Positions 24,794-34,641 of a DNA stretch of 64,000 nucleotides are shown one piece after another. The translations under genes were made by a program, and so were the position numbers. Under the pieces are notes generated by a model. It had not been told where the DNA came from. It searched no databases and saw only the letters and a program-made list of their open reading frames with translations. Positions within the stretch are counted from its first letter, which is position 1; every line of letters begins with the position of its first letter. The DNA comes from Paraferrimonas haliotis. Lineage in GTDB: Bacteria > Pseudomonadota > Gammaproteobacteria > Enterobacterales > Shewanellaceae. The stretch spans positions 372,001-436,000 of the forward strand of contig NZ_NRRB01000003.1 of NCBI RefSeq assembly GCF_002282895.1, in the 5' to 3' direction.

Positions 24794-25360
24794 ATGAAAC
24801 ATTTAATCGCATTACTTGCGGCCGTTACGCTGACCCTTTCCATGCCAACTATGGCAAAGCCTGAATACGTGAAACAGTTGGATAAGCACCACCACGCCCA
24901 CATGACCGATGGCCAGCGCAGTGATTGCCCGCATGCCGCCAAAGCAAAAGCCCATGGCTGTGCCGACTGCAAAAACGGTAGCTGTAAAAACTGCGCTTGC
25001 CCAGAGTGCAAAACCGGCACCTGTGAACAGTGCAAAAGCGGCAATTGCAAACACTGTAAAGGCTGTGAAGATTGCAAAGCGTCCAAATGCAAAGGTAACT
25101 GCCCAAATAAAGGCGCTAAGTGCCCTCATGGCGACAAGTCGGCTAAATGCCCGCATGCCGCTAAAGCAAAAGCCCATGGCTGTGCCGACTGCAAAAGCGG
25201 TAGCTGTAAAAACTGCGCTTGCCCAGAGTGCAAAACCGGCAGCTGCGAACAGTGTAAGAGCGGCGATTGCAAACAGTGCAAAGGCTGCGAAAATTGCAAG
25301 GCATCAAAATGCAAAGGTAACTGTCCAAACAAAGGTGCTAAAGCCAAAGCATCCGCCTAG
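24794..25360 (+). CDS. Secreted metallothionein-like protein with 31 cysteines
   Basis: This 188-residue protein has a signal peptide (MKHLIALLAAVTLTLSMPTM-A), then a histidine-rich start (KHHHAHM) and two near-identical 65-residue units 74 residues apart. Each unit has 15 cysteines in CxxC, CxC and CKxCKGC patterns and starts with CPHAAKAKAHGCADC. In total 31 of 188 residues are cysteine and lysine is the main spacer. Ribosome binding site CGGAGC lies 8 bases upstream of ATG, and a strong terminator follows. It is not a known bacterial metallothionein (SmtA type), and the cysteines are not in EGKCG contexts. A periplasmic or extracellular metal-sequestering role is inferred. Confidence 0.7.
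   Translation: MKHLIALLAAVTLTLSMPTMAKPEYVKQLDKHHHAHMTDGQRSDCPHAAKAKAHGCADCKNGSCKNCACPECKTGTCEQCKSGNCKHCKGCEDCKASKCKGNCPNKGAKCPHGDKSAKCPHAAKAKAHGCADCKSGSCKNCACPECKTGSCEQCKSGDCKQCKGCENCKASKCKGNCPNKGAKAKASA
24926..25342 (+). repeat. 222-base direct duplication inside the Cys-rich gene
   Basis: The segments 24926-25120 and 25148-25342 are near-identical direct repeats with a 222-base period, differing mainly by synonymous and conservative changes. They encode the two 15-cysteine units and mark an intragenic duplication. Confidence 0.85.
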
Positions 25361-25381
25361 TAATAGCTCTTACTTATAGCA

Positions 25382-25417
25382 AAACGCCAAATCCTAGCTT
25401 GGATTTGGCGTTTTTTT
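25382..25417 (+). terminator. Bidirectional terminator between Cys-rich gene and proA
   Basis: The 13-base-pair stem AAACGCCAAATCC (25382-25394 with 25401-25413) and 6-base loop are followed by seven T. The opposite strand also has flanking T residues, so it can end proA transcription too. Confidence 0.88.
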
Positions 25418-25431
25418 ATCACCAATGACGG

Positions 25432-26685
25432 TTAACTTCTCGGTGTATAGTTGCCGTTTGCAATCCACTTATAACTGGTGAGTGCCTCCAGTCCCATTGG
25501 ACCTCGAGCGTGCAATTTTTGCGTGCTCACCGCCACTTCCGCACCCAGTCCAAACTCAGCGCCATCGGTAAAACGCGTGCTGGCATTAACGTATACCGCC
25601 GCCGATTGAACGCTATCGACAAAGCGGTTAATGGTGTCGTTATCATCACTTAAAATGGCTTCTGAGTGTCCTGAGGAATGCTGGCTAATGTGCTCAATGG
25701 CAGCATCAACGTCATCCACTAATTTTACGCCAAGTACCAAGCTTAACCATTCTTGGTCAAAATCAACGGCCGTCGCTTTGTGTTGAGCATAGGCCGGTAG
25801 GCGTTGCGCCACCCGCTCACACACTTTTAACTGCACCTGTTGTCTCTCAAGCTCTGCAAGCATTGATGCCATGGTATTGGTATCAATATCACTATGTATG
25901 AGTAGCGTATCTAAGGCGTTACACACTGTGGGACGCTGAACCTTAGCGTTAACAATAACCGCTAAGCTTTTGTCAAAGTCGGCGTGTTTATCCAGATACA
26001 AATGGCATATACCAATACCGCCCGTGATCACCGGAATCGTAGCCTGCTCCAAACACAGCTGTTGCAGCTTGGGCCCACCTCTGGGAATGATCATATCCAC
26101 GTATTGATCGAGACGCAGTAATTCTCCCACCAAGGCGCGATTGGGGTCGCTAATGAGCTGAATGGCGGCTTTAGCCACACCTTGCTCGGTGAGCGCACAC
26201 TCAATGGCGTGCAACAAGGCAAGGTTGGTCAACCGAGTTTCTCGCCCGCCTCGCAATATGGCAGCATTACCCGCTTTAAGTGCCAATACCGATATGTCCA
26301 CCGTGACATTAGGACGTGCTTCATAAATAACCCCCAACACACCAAGCGGAATGGAGCGCTTTTTCAGCTCTAGGCCATTTGCAAGCAATCGATTTTCTGT
26401 TTCGTTACCAATGGGGTCGGCCAACGCTATGACGTTATCAATATCATTTATTATGCCTTGTAAACGCTCATGATTAAGCAGCAACCTATCGAGCATGGCA
26501 TGGGTTAACCCTTGGCTTTTTGCCGCTTTCATATCTTGTTCATTGGCTGCTAAGATGGAATCTTGATGTTGCTTCAATTGCTGTGCAATGGCTTGTAATA
26601 GCGTATTTTTTTGGCTACTGCTCAGTTGCGAAAGTTGCTGTGACGCTTGCTTTGCATTGCGCCCAATCGTTAGTAAGTCCGTCAT
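25432..26685 (-). CDS. proA: Gamma-glutamyl phosphate reductase ProA
   Basis: ProA reduces gamma-glutamyl phosphate to glutamate semialdehyde, the second step of proline synthesis, with NADPH. The 417-residue protein has an aldehyde-dehydrogenase-like fold. The catalytic cysteine lies in [24 protein letters not shown] is the preceding conserved segment, and [29 protein letters not shown] is the C-terminal hallmark of ProA. It follows proB by 2 bases in the same direction, so the two enzymes that hand over a labile intermediate are co-expressed. Start ATG 26685. Confidence 0.97.
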   Translation of the reverse strand: MTDLLTIGRNAKQASQQLSQLSSSQKNTLLQAIAQQLKQHQDSILAANEQDMKAAKSQGLTHAMLDRLLLNHERLQGIINDIDNVIALADPIGNETENRLLANGLELKKRSIPLGVLGVIYEARPNVTVDISVLALKAGNAAILRGGRETRLTNLALLHAIECALTEQGVAKAAIQLISDPNRALVGELLRLDQYVDMIIPRGGPKLQQLCLEQATIPVITGGIGICHLYLDKHADFDKSLAVIVNAKVQRPTVCNALDTLLIHSDIDTNTMASMLAELERQQVQLKVCERVAQRLPAYAQHKATAVDFDQEWLSLVLGVKLVDDVDAAIEHISQHSSGHSEAILSDDNDTINRFVDSVQSAAVYVNASTRFTDGAEFGLGAEVAVSTQKLHARGPMGLEALTSYKWIANGNYTPRS

Positions 26686-26687
26686 CG

Positions 26688-27809
26688 TTATGCCTCTAGC
26701 ACCATATCATTGCGGTGAACGACCACTTTGCCGTAATCGTATCCTAAAACCTGAGTAATGTTAGCTGAATGCAGCCCCTTTATTTTTTCAACCTCGTCGT
26801 GATCATAGCGACAAAGCCCTCTGCCGATGACTGAGCCGGTTTCATTGAGTAACTGCACCATGTCGCCTCGTTGAAACAAACCTTGACGCTCGACTATGCC
26901 TTTGGCTAGTAAACTGCGTCCGGTTTGCGTTAACGCCTGCTCTGCCCCCGCATCGATAACCAGCGCGCCACTGACTTTAGGGCCTGCCAGCAACCATTGC
27001 TTGCGCCGTTCCAGCGGAGAGCTTTGCGCAGGAAAACGGGTTCCTATACGCTCGTGGTTAGCCAGCCCCACAATCACATTAGGCTCTGCCCCAGCAGCTA
27101 TTACAACGTCGATTCCGGCGCGTTGGGCTATGGTTGCAGCTTGCAACTTTGTCAGCATTCCACCGGTGCCTAAATGGCTTGAACTGCCGCCAGCCAAGCC
27201 TACTATTTCTTCATTGATATAAGGCACTTCCTGGATCAATTGAGCGTTTGAATTAAGGCGAGGATCTGCATCAAACAAGCCGGCCTGATCGGTGAGCAAC
27301 AGCAAACAATCAGCTTGCGCTAACAGCGCCACACGCGCCGATAAATTATCGTTATCCCCCACTTTTATCTCTGCGGTGGCTACCGCATCATTCTCGTTGA
27401 TAATGGGAATGATGCCGTGCTCTAACAATGCACTTAGCGTATCTTTAGCGTTAAGGTAACGCTTGCGGTTACGAAGATCAGCGCCAGTTAGTAACAATTG
27501 ACCTACTTGCAGGTGGTGCTCTTGGAATAACGATTGCCAACCTTGTATCAGTTGGCTTTGCCCTACCGCCGCCAACAACTGCTTATCAGCCATGGTTTCA
27601 GACAAGATGGGAAAATTGAGATGTTCGCGCCCAGCCGCAATGGCACCCGATGTACACAATATAACGTCAATGCCTTGATTGCGCAGCTGAGCCATTTGCT
27701 GTGCCAGTTGCTGCATTACGTTGCGGTTTAAGCGGTCACTGTTACCGGTGAGAACGCTGGTACCAAGCTTCACCACAACGCGTTGGTAGTGCTGTCTCAC
27801 TTTCTGCAT
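26688..27809 (-). CDS. proB: Glutamate 5-kinase ProB
   Basis: ProB phosphorylates glutamate with ATP, the feedback-inhibited first step of proline synthesis. The 373-residue protein has the amino-acid-kinase domain ([12 protein letters not shown] at the start; [33 protein letters not shown]). A C-terminal PUA domain begins about residue 285 ([22 protein letters not shown]). Proline normally inhibits this enzyme type. It is the first gene of a compact proBA operon. Assignment is secure. Confidence 0.97.
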   Translation of the reverse strand: MQKVRQHYQRVVVKLGTSVLTGNSDRLNRNVMQQLAQQMAQLRNQGIDVILCTSGAIAAGREHLNFPILSETMADKQLLAAVGQSQLIQGWQSLFQEHHLQVGQLLLTGADLRNRKRYLNAKDTLSALLEHGIIPIINENDAVATAEIKVGDNDNLSARVALLAQADCLLLLTDQAGLFDADPRLNSNAQLIQEVPYINEEIVGLAGGSSSHLGTGGMLTKLQAATIAQRAGIDVVIAAGAEPNVIVGLANHERIGTRFPAQSSPLERRKQWLLAGPKVSGALVIDAGAEQALTQTGRSLLAKGIVERQGLFQRGDMVQLLNETGSVIGRGLCRYDHDEVEKIKGLHSANITQVLGYDYGKVVVHRNDMVLEA

Positions 27810-27896
27810 GTTAGCGCCTCTAGCAACGGCTGTTTAATTTCAGTCTAGCCCTAGCCATACAGAAAAGGAATTGAATTTTGGTCAACTAGCTCGGTG

Positions 27897-29828
27897 TCAG
27901 CGCCGCCTGTATAGTCGCATTAACAAAAGCGCTAAAGTACTCCACCAAAAGGCACCGCCAGACTCATTAGAGTGAGCAGCAGGTTTCACCGTTACCCTAA
28001 AGGTCAACTGGGACGGATAACGATATTGGTTATTTGGGTCAAACTGGTTGCCAGCGTCAATGCTGGCAATAAAGGTCAGTGTGGTGGCACTGTCGATGGT
28101 GTCGGCGATGCTGAAACGAAACGGTTGTTCAGAGCCAATTACGCCATTAGAGGCGTCAAAGCGCAAACCGTTGCTGGCTTGAAAATGGCCATCTCTGCTG
28201 GTTAACACCTGTTGATTTTGCTGCCAACGGATCCAGTCAACCGCTTGATTACGGTCGTCCACCGCCGTTAATGTCACCTTGATGTCATTGGCTTGGCCAT
28301 TAAGGTTGTTCAATAACAAGCCAATGTCCACTGATTGCCCCGCGGTTAAACTGGACAACGGTGGATTGCTCGCGGCATCGTTTGGCAAATCCGTGCGAGA
28401 CTTCCAAAAATAGTGACTATCAAGACTGAGCACAGGTTGTGGCGATGCGGTTAAGGCAGCGTGGGCATCGAGCTGCCGATATTCGATTAAGGTGGTTGCG
28501 TCGGACAGCAGTTTGGCAGGTAGCACGGGCCCGCTATTAATCACCTGATTAACCACGAACCGGCTTGGGTACTCTTGTTTGTCGGGATACTGCTGACGCA
28601 CCAATGCCGCAACGCCTGCCACCATTGGACTGGCCATAGAGGTACCGTTCCAACTAGCTTCACGCTCACCGGGTAAGGTTGACCATATGGCAACTCCTGG
28701 CGCCATGATACTGTATTCAACGTCGTCGAATGGATTGCAGTCCCAATTAGACCCTTTATACAAGAAGGTACCGCTGGGGTTGGGATCTTTTTGCGAGCTC
28801 ATCACGCCAATGACAAACGGATACGCTGCTGGGTAATACTTTTGCACCGCTTGCACTTGGCAGCCAGCGGCATTAACCCGGCCATTGTTACCCGCAGAAG
28901 CGACCAGCACCGCGGACTCGTAAGCCGCTTCAATGGCTTCGCGCTCAGCCTGTGATGGCTCAAGGCCGCCAAAGGACATGTTAATAATATCGGCGCCATT
29001 GGCTCGGGCATAATCCACCGCCTCTGCGATGTCGACACTGGATAATATGCCTGCTTTGGTGGCGTTTATAGCCATAATTCTAATGGGCCCGATGCCGCTG
29101 TCTTGCAGCAAAGCGATTTGCTCAGCGATGATGCCCGCTACGTGGGTTCCGTGACCTTGGCTATCCATTGGATCGCCACTATGGTCAGCAATTAAGCCCG
29201 CCACAGACGCACCGTAAACGTCATCAACAAAGCCGTTACCATCATTGTCTATGCCGTCATTTTCATAGCCTGCAACGGCGGTTTCACCTGGGTTTCGCCA
29301 CATGTAGGGGGCAATTTTTGAGTGGCTATAGTCCACCCCTGAATCGATGACCGCAATCACAATGGGCTGATCGTTATTGGCGCCATTTTGGGTGAGCCAA
29401 TCCCGAGCTTGCCTAAGCTTTATGGCGTCGATGTGCCAGCGGTCTTTGCTTTGCTCGTCACTGCTGGTGTTGCTACTTGTGCTATCCAAAGTTCGATACA
29501 CCGGCGTCTCAACCCATTCTACCGACGGGTTCGAGCGCCATTGTTCAATGCAAGCTTGATCGCAGTTGCTTACGCTATACCAACGTTTTAACTGAGCGGT
29601 CTTGCTACCAGGCTTAGCGTGGCGCAAGCGCGCTTGCTTAAACATGGGTTTGGCTGATGAATCGAGGTATTTAGACGAAAGCTGTTGGTCTAACTGAGCT
29701 ATGCTGTGACCGCTTTTTAGCTTAATGAGCAGCGTCGGTTGGTTAGCTGCCGACGCACTCGCTGACAGGCTAACAAGGGATAAGATGATCGTTAGTATTA
29801 CTGTATGTAATCGAGAAATAGCATTCAT
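27897..29828 (-). CDS. Secreted S8 (subtilisin-like) serine protease with GlyGly-CTERM tail
   Basis: This 643-residue subtilase has a signal peptide (cut near SASA-AN), an inhibitor-like propeptide region to about 125, and the catalytic triad D162 (VIDSGVDYSH), H226 (GHGTHVAG) and S397 (NGTSMASP). A beta-rich domain of about 170 residues follows. The C-terminus is ESGGAFWWSTLALLLMRLYRRR in kind: a GlyGly motif, one hydrophobic span and an arginine-rich end. That is the GlyGly-CTERM signal cleaved by rhombosortase in type II secreting gammaproteobacteria. The protein is thus probably surface-attached or released. No rhombosortase gene is in the window. A nutritional role in protein degradation is likely. 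Confidence 0.9.
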   Translation of the reverse strand: MNAISRLHTVILTIILSLVSLSASASAANQPTLLIKLKSGHSIAQLDQQLSSKYLDSSAKPMFKQARLRHAKPGSKTAQLKRWYSVSNCDQACIEQWRSNPSVEWVETPVYRTLDSTSSNTSSDEQSKDRWHIDAIKLRQARDWLTQNGANNDQPIVIAVIDSGVDYSHSKIAPYMWRNPGETAVAGYENDGIDNDGNGFVDDVYGASVAGLIADHSGDPMDSQGHGTHVAGIIAEQIALLQDSGIGPIRIMAINATKAGILSSVDIAEAVDYARANGADIINMSFGGLEPSQAEREAIEAAYESAVLVASAGNNGRVNAAGCQVQAVQKYYPAAYPFVIGVMSSQKDPNPSGTFLYKGSNWDCNPFDDVEYSIMAPGVAIWSTLPGEREASWNGTSMASPMVAGVAALVRQQYPDKQEYPSRFVVNQVINSGPVLPAKLLSDATTLIEYRQLDAHAALTASPQPVLSLDSHYFWKSRTDLPNDAASNPPLSSLTAGQSVDIGLLLNNLNGQANDIKVTLTAVDDRNQAVDWIRWQQNQQVLTSRDGHFQASNGLRFDASNGVIGSEQPFRFSIADTIDSATTLTFIASIDAGNQFDPNNQYRYPSQLTFRVTVKPAAHSNESGGAFWWSTLALLLMRLYRRR

Positions 29829-29975
29829 CGAGCTCTTTACCTACCACCAACACCGAAAGTTTATATCGGTCAGTGTATTCGATGGCGAGCGACACGCCAT
29901 CAATGCTATGGCTAATATGTGAGCAACGCCTGATTTCCCAAGTCGCTTTTACACAATATCGTCTTAGCAGCCCAC

Positions 29976-30010
29976 AAAAAACGCCTGTACTTCATTAAGC
30001 ACAGGCGTTT
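29976..30010 (-). terminator. Terminator of the purine permease gene
   Basis: The stem AAACGCCTGT/ACAGGCGTTT (29979-29988 with 30001-30010) has a 12-base loop and six T residues on the minus strand. Confidence 0.8.
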
Positions 30011-30039
30011 GGATTAGGTTGCTTTGCAGCTAGCTTGTT

Positions 30040-31329
30040 TTACAGATAGGCGAATTTTAGGACAAACAGCAATGCAATGACGATAACACCGGCATTTAAA
30101 TCCTTAAAACGTCCTGACATGGCTTTAATGACGGCGTAGGCAATAAAACCAAAACCAATGCCTGTGGCAATAGAGAATGTCAGCGGCATTAACAAACACA
30201 CCACGCCAACGGGAGCCGCTTCGGTTAAATCGTGCCAGTCTACCGTGGCTAAGCCTGACATCATTAAAATAGCAACAAAGAACAAGGCAGGCGCCGTGGC
30301 ATACGCAGGTACCATGCCGGCAAGCGGCGAGAAAAATAACGCGAATAGGAATAACACTCCTACGGTTACCGCAGTAAGACCGGTTCGCCCTCCCGCAGCA
30401 ACACCCGCGGTACTTTCGATGTACGACGTGGTTGTTGAGGTACCTAGCGCGGCACCGGCAATACTGGCGGTGGAGTCGGCAGTGAGTGCGCGACCTAAGC
30501 GAGGTAAGCGCCCTTTCTCATCTAGCATTCCGCCGCGCTGAGCCACGCCAACTAAAGTGCCGGATGTGTCAAAAAGATCGACAAAAAGGAATGCGAAAAT
30601 CACACTGATCATTGATATTTCGAGTGCTCCAGCAATGTCCATTTTCAAGAACGTCGGTGCAATGGATGGTGGCATAGAAATGATGCCGGTATAGGTCACA
30701 TGGCCACTGATGATCGAAATAATGGTCACCAGAGCAATGCTGATAAGCACCGCCGATTTTATGTCTCGATGAACTAAGGCAATGATGACAAAAAAACCTA
30801 TCGCAGCCATTAATGCTGACCACGAGGTAACATCACCTAGAGTGACCAAGGTTGCAGGGCTGCCTACAATAATACCGGCATTTTTAAGGGCTAGAATCGC
30901 CAAAAATAGTCCAATACCAGCGGCAATGCCTGTGCGCAGTGACATGGGTATTGAATTAACAATCCACTCTCGAATTTTTATAAGCGATAAAAATAAGAAA
31001 CAGATACCGGATAGGAATACGGCACCGAGCGCGGTTTCCCAGCTATAGCCCATGCCTAACACCACCGAATAGGTAAAGAAGGCGTTAAGCCCCATGCCCG
31101 GCGCTAGCGCAATTGGGTAGTTGGCATAAAACCCCATAATAAAGCATCCGATGGCCGCCGCTAAGCAGGTCGCGACAAAAACGGCACCATGATCCATTCC
31201 TGCATCAACCAGCATCGCTGGGTTGACGAAAATAATGTAGGCCATGGTTAAAAAGGTAGTGATACCCGCGATAACTTCTTGCTTAAGCGTGGTGTTGTTT
31301 TGTTTAAGTTGGAACAGTTTTTCCAGCAT
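30040..31329 (-). CDS. NCS2-family purine permease (AzgA-like)
   Basis: This 429-residue inner-membrane transporter belongs to the AzgA/GhxP branch of the NCS2 family, which imports adenine, guanine or hypoxanthine with protons. Signatures are GITTFLTMAYIIFVNPAML at the start, ANYPIALAPGMGLNAFFTYS, DLFDTSGTLVGVAQ and GTSTTTSYIESTAGVAAGGR, the substrate-binding segment. About 12 to 14 spans are expected. No PurR box or purine riboswitch was recognised upstream. Exact purine preference cannot be told from sequence. It has its own terminators on both sides and is monocistronic. Confidence 0.92.
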   Translation of the reverse strand: MLEKLFQLKQNNTTLKQEVIAGITTFLTMAYIIFVNPAMLVDAGMDHGAVFVATCLAAAIGCFIMGFYANYPIALAPGMGLNAFFTYSVVLGMGYSWETALGAVFLSGICFLFLSLIKIREWIVNSIPMSLRTGIAAGIGLFLAILALKNAGIIVGSPATLVTLGDVTSWSALMAAIGFFVIIALVHRDIKSAVLISIALVTIISIISGHVTYTGIISMPPSIAPTFLKMDIAGALEISMISVIFAFLFVDLFDTSGTLVGVAQRGGMLDEKGRLPRLGRALTADSTASIAGAALGTSTTTSYIESTAGVAAGGRTGLTAVTVGVLFLFALFFSPLAGMVPAYATAPALFFVAILMMSGLATVDWHDLTEAAPVGVVCLLMPLTFSIATGIGFGFIAYAVIKAMSGRFKDLNAGVIVIALLFVLKFAYL

Positions 31330-31434
31330 GGGACATCCTGTTAGCTGTGGGTGATTAATAATCCAATAAATCGCTAAATTAGCGGCTGTATAAATGGTGC
31401 GGCAATTGCTCTAAATTGTAAACAATTACCTAAA

Positions 31435-31464
31435 GAAAAAGTGGCTCACCAGTAGCCACTTTTT
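31435..31464 (-). terminator. Terminator of the leucyl aminopeptidase gene
   Basis: The stem AAGTGGCT/AGCCACTT (31439-31446 with 31454-31461) has a 7-base loop. T-rich tails occur on both strands; on the minus strand it ends the M17 peptidase transcript. Confidence 0.8.
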
Positions 31465-31500
31465 GTCATTTTAGCGCTTGCGATTCGCCGTTATTTACGA

Positions 31501-33012
31501 CTATTTAAGCAAATAGGCCAACAGCCCAACCATGGGAGTGGCAGTTGGGGTTCCGTAGTGCGGATTGCCGCTGACCGCCGAGCCAGCGATGTCTAAATGG
31601 GTATAAGGCATCGATTCATTTACGCCCGAAGCTTTCACTAAAAACGCCGCTGGGAATTGATGGCCGCGGGCCGTCACCGACGAGGGCGCATTATTAGCCG
31701 ATAACGCGTCATCAGCACTGGACGTTGCGCTGATAAAGTCAAAATCTTCTGGACGCAGGCGGCTGATTTCCAGAGGCTCACCCAGTGCTTCACCGCGTAA
31801 TTGGATGTCGTTGGCAACTCCAAGCTTGCGCGCAGCCTGGTTTTCCACCGCTGCGGTGTAGCCGCCATAGGCACGAACCACGTGGCCGGTTAAGGTGGCG
31901 ATGGAGAACATTTCCACGTTGGGGGCATCGCCATAGTCCTTATGCAGGTGCGTCATCACATCGGCAAGCACCAAGCGCCCTTCCGCATCCGTGTTACCGA
32001 TTCGTACTCGAACCCCTGCCGCACTGGTAATAATTTCATCCGGCACAAAGCAATCGGAGCCAATGGAGTTGCGCACTAAGCCTAACTCTGCAATAACGTG
32101 CAAGCCTTGTGGCTTGAGAATGCTAAGTGATTTCATCAGTCCAGCAGCCGCCGCTGCCCCGCCTTTATCTCGACTCATGCCCACCATTGCGCCACCGACT
32201 TTAAGATCTGCGCCGCCGGTATCATAAGTAACGCCCTTACCTGCGATCACAATGGTGCGAGTAATTTCACCTTGTGGACGGTATTCAACTCGAACAACAC
32301 GGGGACAATGTCTCGCCACCGCGAAGGAAGCTCGAGAGACTGCAGACAATAGCGGATAGTCGGCGCGTAAGGTGGCTTCGTCGCTAATAACACTGACGCT
32401 TAGGCCACTATCTGCTAACTGTTGCACAAGGTAATCGGCAAAGGCCGGAGGTGCCATGCGCTCAGGATCAGTACCACACAGATCACGCGCTAAATAACGC
32501 CCCGCTTCTAAGGCATTTAAAAGATCCGCGTCCACCTCTTCTGACAACAGCCCTAAGCGATCCAGATTGGCGCTTTTAACACCGGCTTCTCGCCCTTCAA
32601 GGGGTTGCCACAATGCCTGTGCCGCTGCTAGAGCCGCTACCGACTCCGCAAATTCATTATCACGCTGTTCATCTTTATTTACGATAAGCAAAGGCGCTTT
32701 AGCCCCCGCCGCTAGCGCTCTTTTAATGCCCTGCTCTGCCGCGTTTGCGTAAACTCGAACATCGCTGTACGGGTCGTCAGCCTTAGCAACTGGGGCCACA
32801 ACCAAACGTCCGCCAGCTAATCCTGGAGCCAGCAACAAGCTGGTTTGCTGGCTGATACCGGCATCGACGTGTGCGGCGTGGTTTACAAGCTGACTGATTT
32901 CCGGGTAGTTCTCTAACGTTAAGGTCGGCGTTAGCAGCACAATGGCATCCCACTGGCTGTCGCTGAAAATGGCATCGTGATCGGTAACTTGATGGTATTG
33001 CAAAGAAGACAT
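31501..33012 (-). CDS. Leucyl aminopeptidase, family M17
   Basis: This cytosolic dinuclear-metal aminopeptidase of the PepA/PepB family has 503 residues. The metal and catalytic residues lie in IAGKGVTYDTGGADLKVGG, SRDKGGAAAAAGLM and NTDAEGRLVLADV, the last matching the family signature NTDAEGRL. The N-terminal third is the variable domain. The start ATG at 33012 has AAGGA upstream; the open frame extends five codons further. It is divergently arranged with pepD, another peptidase, sharing a 155-base promoter region, so both may serve peptide use. PepA versus other M17 subtypes is not resolved. Confidence 0.92.
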   Translation of the reverse strand: MSSLQYHQVTDHDAIFSDSQWDAIVLLTPTLTLENYPEISQLVNHAAHVDAGISQQTSLLLAPGLAGGRLVVAPVAKADDPYSDVRVYANAAEQGIKRALAAGAKAPLLIVNKDEQRDNEFAESVAALAAAQALWQPLEGREAGVKSANLDRLGLLSEEVDADLLNALEAGRYLARDLCGTDPERMAPPAFADYLVQQLADSGLSVSVISDEATLRADYPLLSAVSRASFAVARHCPRVVRVEYRPQGEITRTIVIAGKGVTYDTGGADLKVGGAMVGMSRDKGGAAAAAGLMKSLSILKPQGLHVIAELGLVRNSIGSDCFVPDEIITSAAGVRVRIGNTDAEGRLVLADVMTHLHKDYGDAPNVEMFSIATLTGHVVRAYGGYTAAVENQAARKLGVANDIQLRGEALGEPLEISRLRPEDFDFISATSSADDALSANNAPSSVTARGHQFPAAFLVKASGVNESMPYTHLDIAGSAVSGNPHYGTPTATPMVGLLAYLLK

Positions 33013-33167
33013 TAAATATTCCTTCAAGGGAGCGTAGTTATGATTATTGTGGACATCATTATTTACGGGTTTTAATGAAAACGCCAGTGTCGCTTTTTAA
33101 CAAGGTCAAAATGCTGTGATATATTGCCTCTCGACGTTTATTAATTCGCCTTGAAAGGAGCTTATTC

Positions 33168-34628
33168 GTGGCAAGTTTGCAACAGCTTTCTCCTCAGCCT
33201 TTATGGCAGTGGTTCGAACAAATTTGTTCTATCCCTCACCCTTCGAAACACGAAGCTAAACTCATCGAACACATTAAAGCTTGGGTAGAAACTCAGCCAA
33301 GCGTTTCCATTAAACAAGACCACGTCGGCAATTTGATTCTTAGCAAAGCTGCGACCGCCGGTATGGAAAACCGCAAAGGAGTGGTCTTGCAAGCGCACCT
33401 TGATATGGTGCCTCAAAAAAACAACGATAAAGCACACGATTTTGTAACCGACCCAATTGAGACCATCATTGATGGTGAGTGGCTAACCGCTAACGGTACT
33501 ACCTTAGGCGCTGATAATGGCATTGGCATGGCCTCAGCGCTTGCGGTTCTGGGCAGCGACGATATTGCCCACGGCCCACTGGAGGTCCTACTGACCATTG
33601 ACGAAGAAGCGGGCATGACGGGAGCCTTTGGTCTGCAATCCGACAGCCTTACCGGCGACATTCTAATTAACACCGATTCCGAACAAGAAGGTGAAATTTA
33701 TATGGGATGCGCCGGTGGCATTGACGCATCACTAACATTGGACTTGGACTATCAAGCGGTTGCCTCTAATAGCCATCACTTCACGGTGAACGTATCCGGC
33801 CTTAAGGGCGGTCATTCGGGTTGTGACATTCACTTAGGCCGCGGCAACGCCAATAAACTATTGGCTCGCTTTTTGTTCAATGCCCCGAGCGACTTAAACC
33901 TTGCTTTAGCGGATATTAAAGGCGGCTCCCTGCGTAACGCCATCCCACGAGAAGGCGAGATAGTCTTTAGCGTGGATGCTGTACAAAGTAATGCCTTGCA
34001 AGCTTATGTCGCCCAGTTCACCCAAGCGGTTACCCAAGAGCTTGCGCTTGCCGAGCCTAACCTTAGCATCACCTTGAAAGAGTCCAACTCTGCCTCTCAA
34101 GTAATGACAGCCGATTCACAGCATCGACTAGTGGCCATGATGCATGCTTGCCCTAACGGTGTGATTCGCATGAGCAACGCCATCGAAGGCGTGGTTGAAA
34201 CCTCTTTGAATATGGGTGTAGTCAGTGTTGTTGACGGCAAAGCCACCGTGCTTTGTTTGATTCGCTCGCTAGACGACAGTTCTCGTAATAATGTAGAGAG
34301 TATGCTGGCGGCAATTGCGTCGTTGGCAGGCGGCAACGCTTCGTTCTCTGGCGCCTATCCTGGTTGGAAACCGGACAACAGCTCTCCAGTTATGGCATTA
34401 GTACGTGAAGTGTACCAACAAATATTCCAACGCGAACCCGATATCATGGTGATACACGCGGGATTAGAATGCGGCCTTTTCAAAAAGCCATACCCAGACA
34501 TGGACATGGTTTCCATTGGCCCCACCATTAAGTTCCCCCACTCACCGGATGAAAAAGTTCATATTGAGTCGGTCGCACAATATTGGCAACTCTTGGTAGA
34601 GCTACTTAAATCCATTCCCACCAAGTAA
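33168..34628 (+). CDS. pepD: Aminoacyl-histidine dipeptidase PepD (M20)
   Basis: PepD (beta-alanyl-histidine dipeptidase, carnosinase type) cleaves Xaa-His and other dipeptides in the cytosol using zinc. The 486-residue protein has metal-binding segments LQAHLDMVPQ, LGADNGIGMA, TIDEEAGMTGA (catalytic glutamate) and INTDSEQEGE. A lid domain begins with the GLKGGHSGCDIHLGRGNANK stretch, and HAGLECGLF completes the active site. The start is GTG at 33168, with AAAGGAG at ideal spacing. The palindromic repeat cluster begins about 14 bases after the stop codon. Confidence 0.96.
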   Translation: MASLQQLSPQPLWQWFEQICSIPHPSKHEAKLIEHIKAWVETQPSVSIKQDHVGNLILSKAATAGMENRKGVVLQAHLDMVPQKNNDKAHDFVTDPIETIIDGEWLTANGTTLGADNGIGMASALAVLGSDDIAHGPLEVLLTIDEEAGMTGAFGLQSDSLTGDILINTDSEQEGEIYMGCAGGIDASLTLDLDYQAVASNSHHFTVNVSGLKGGHSGCDIHLGRGNANKLLARFLFNAPSDLNLALADIKGGSLRNAIPREGEIVFSVDAVQSNALQAYVAQFTQAVTQELALAEPNLSITLKESNSASQVMTADSQHRLVAMMHACPNGVIRMSNAIEGVVETSLNMGVVSVVDGKATVLCLIRSLDDSSRNNVESMLAAIASLAGGNASFSGAYPGWKPDNSSPVMALVREVYQQIFQREPDIMVIHAGLECGLFKKPYPDMDMVSIGPTIKFPHSPDEKVHIESVAQYWQLLVELLKSIPTK

Positions 34629-34641
34629 ATAGCTCATCGAA

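Noticed and set aside
24812..25177. Minus-strand and alternate-frame readings over the Cys-rich gene
   Set aside because: They mirror the repetitive coding sequence and lack start signals; only the plus-strand frame has a signal peptide and ribosome site.
30040..31500. Purine riboswitch or PurR control of the purine permease
   Set aside because: No riboswitch core or PurR box could be recognised in the leader.
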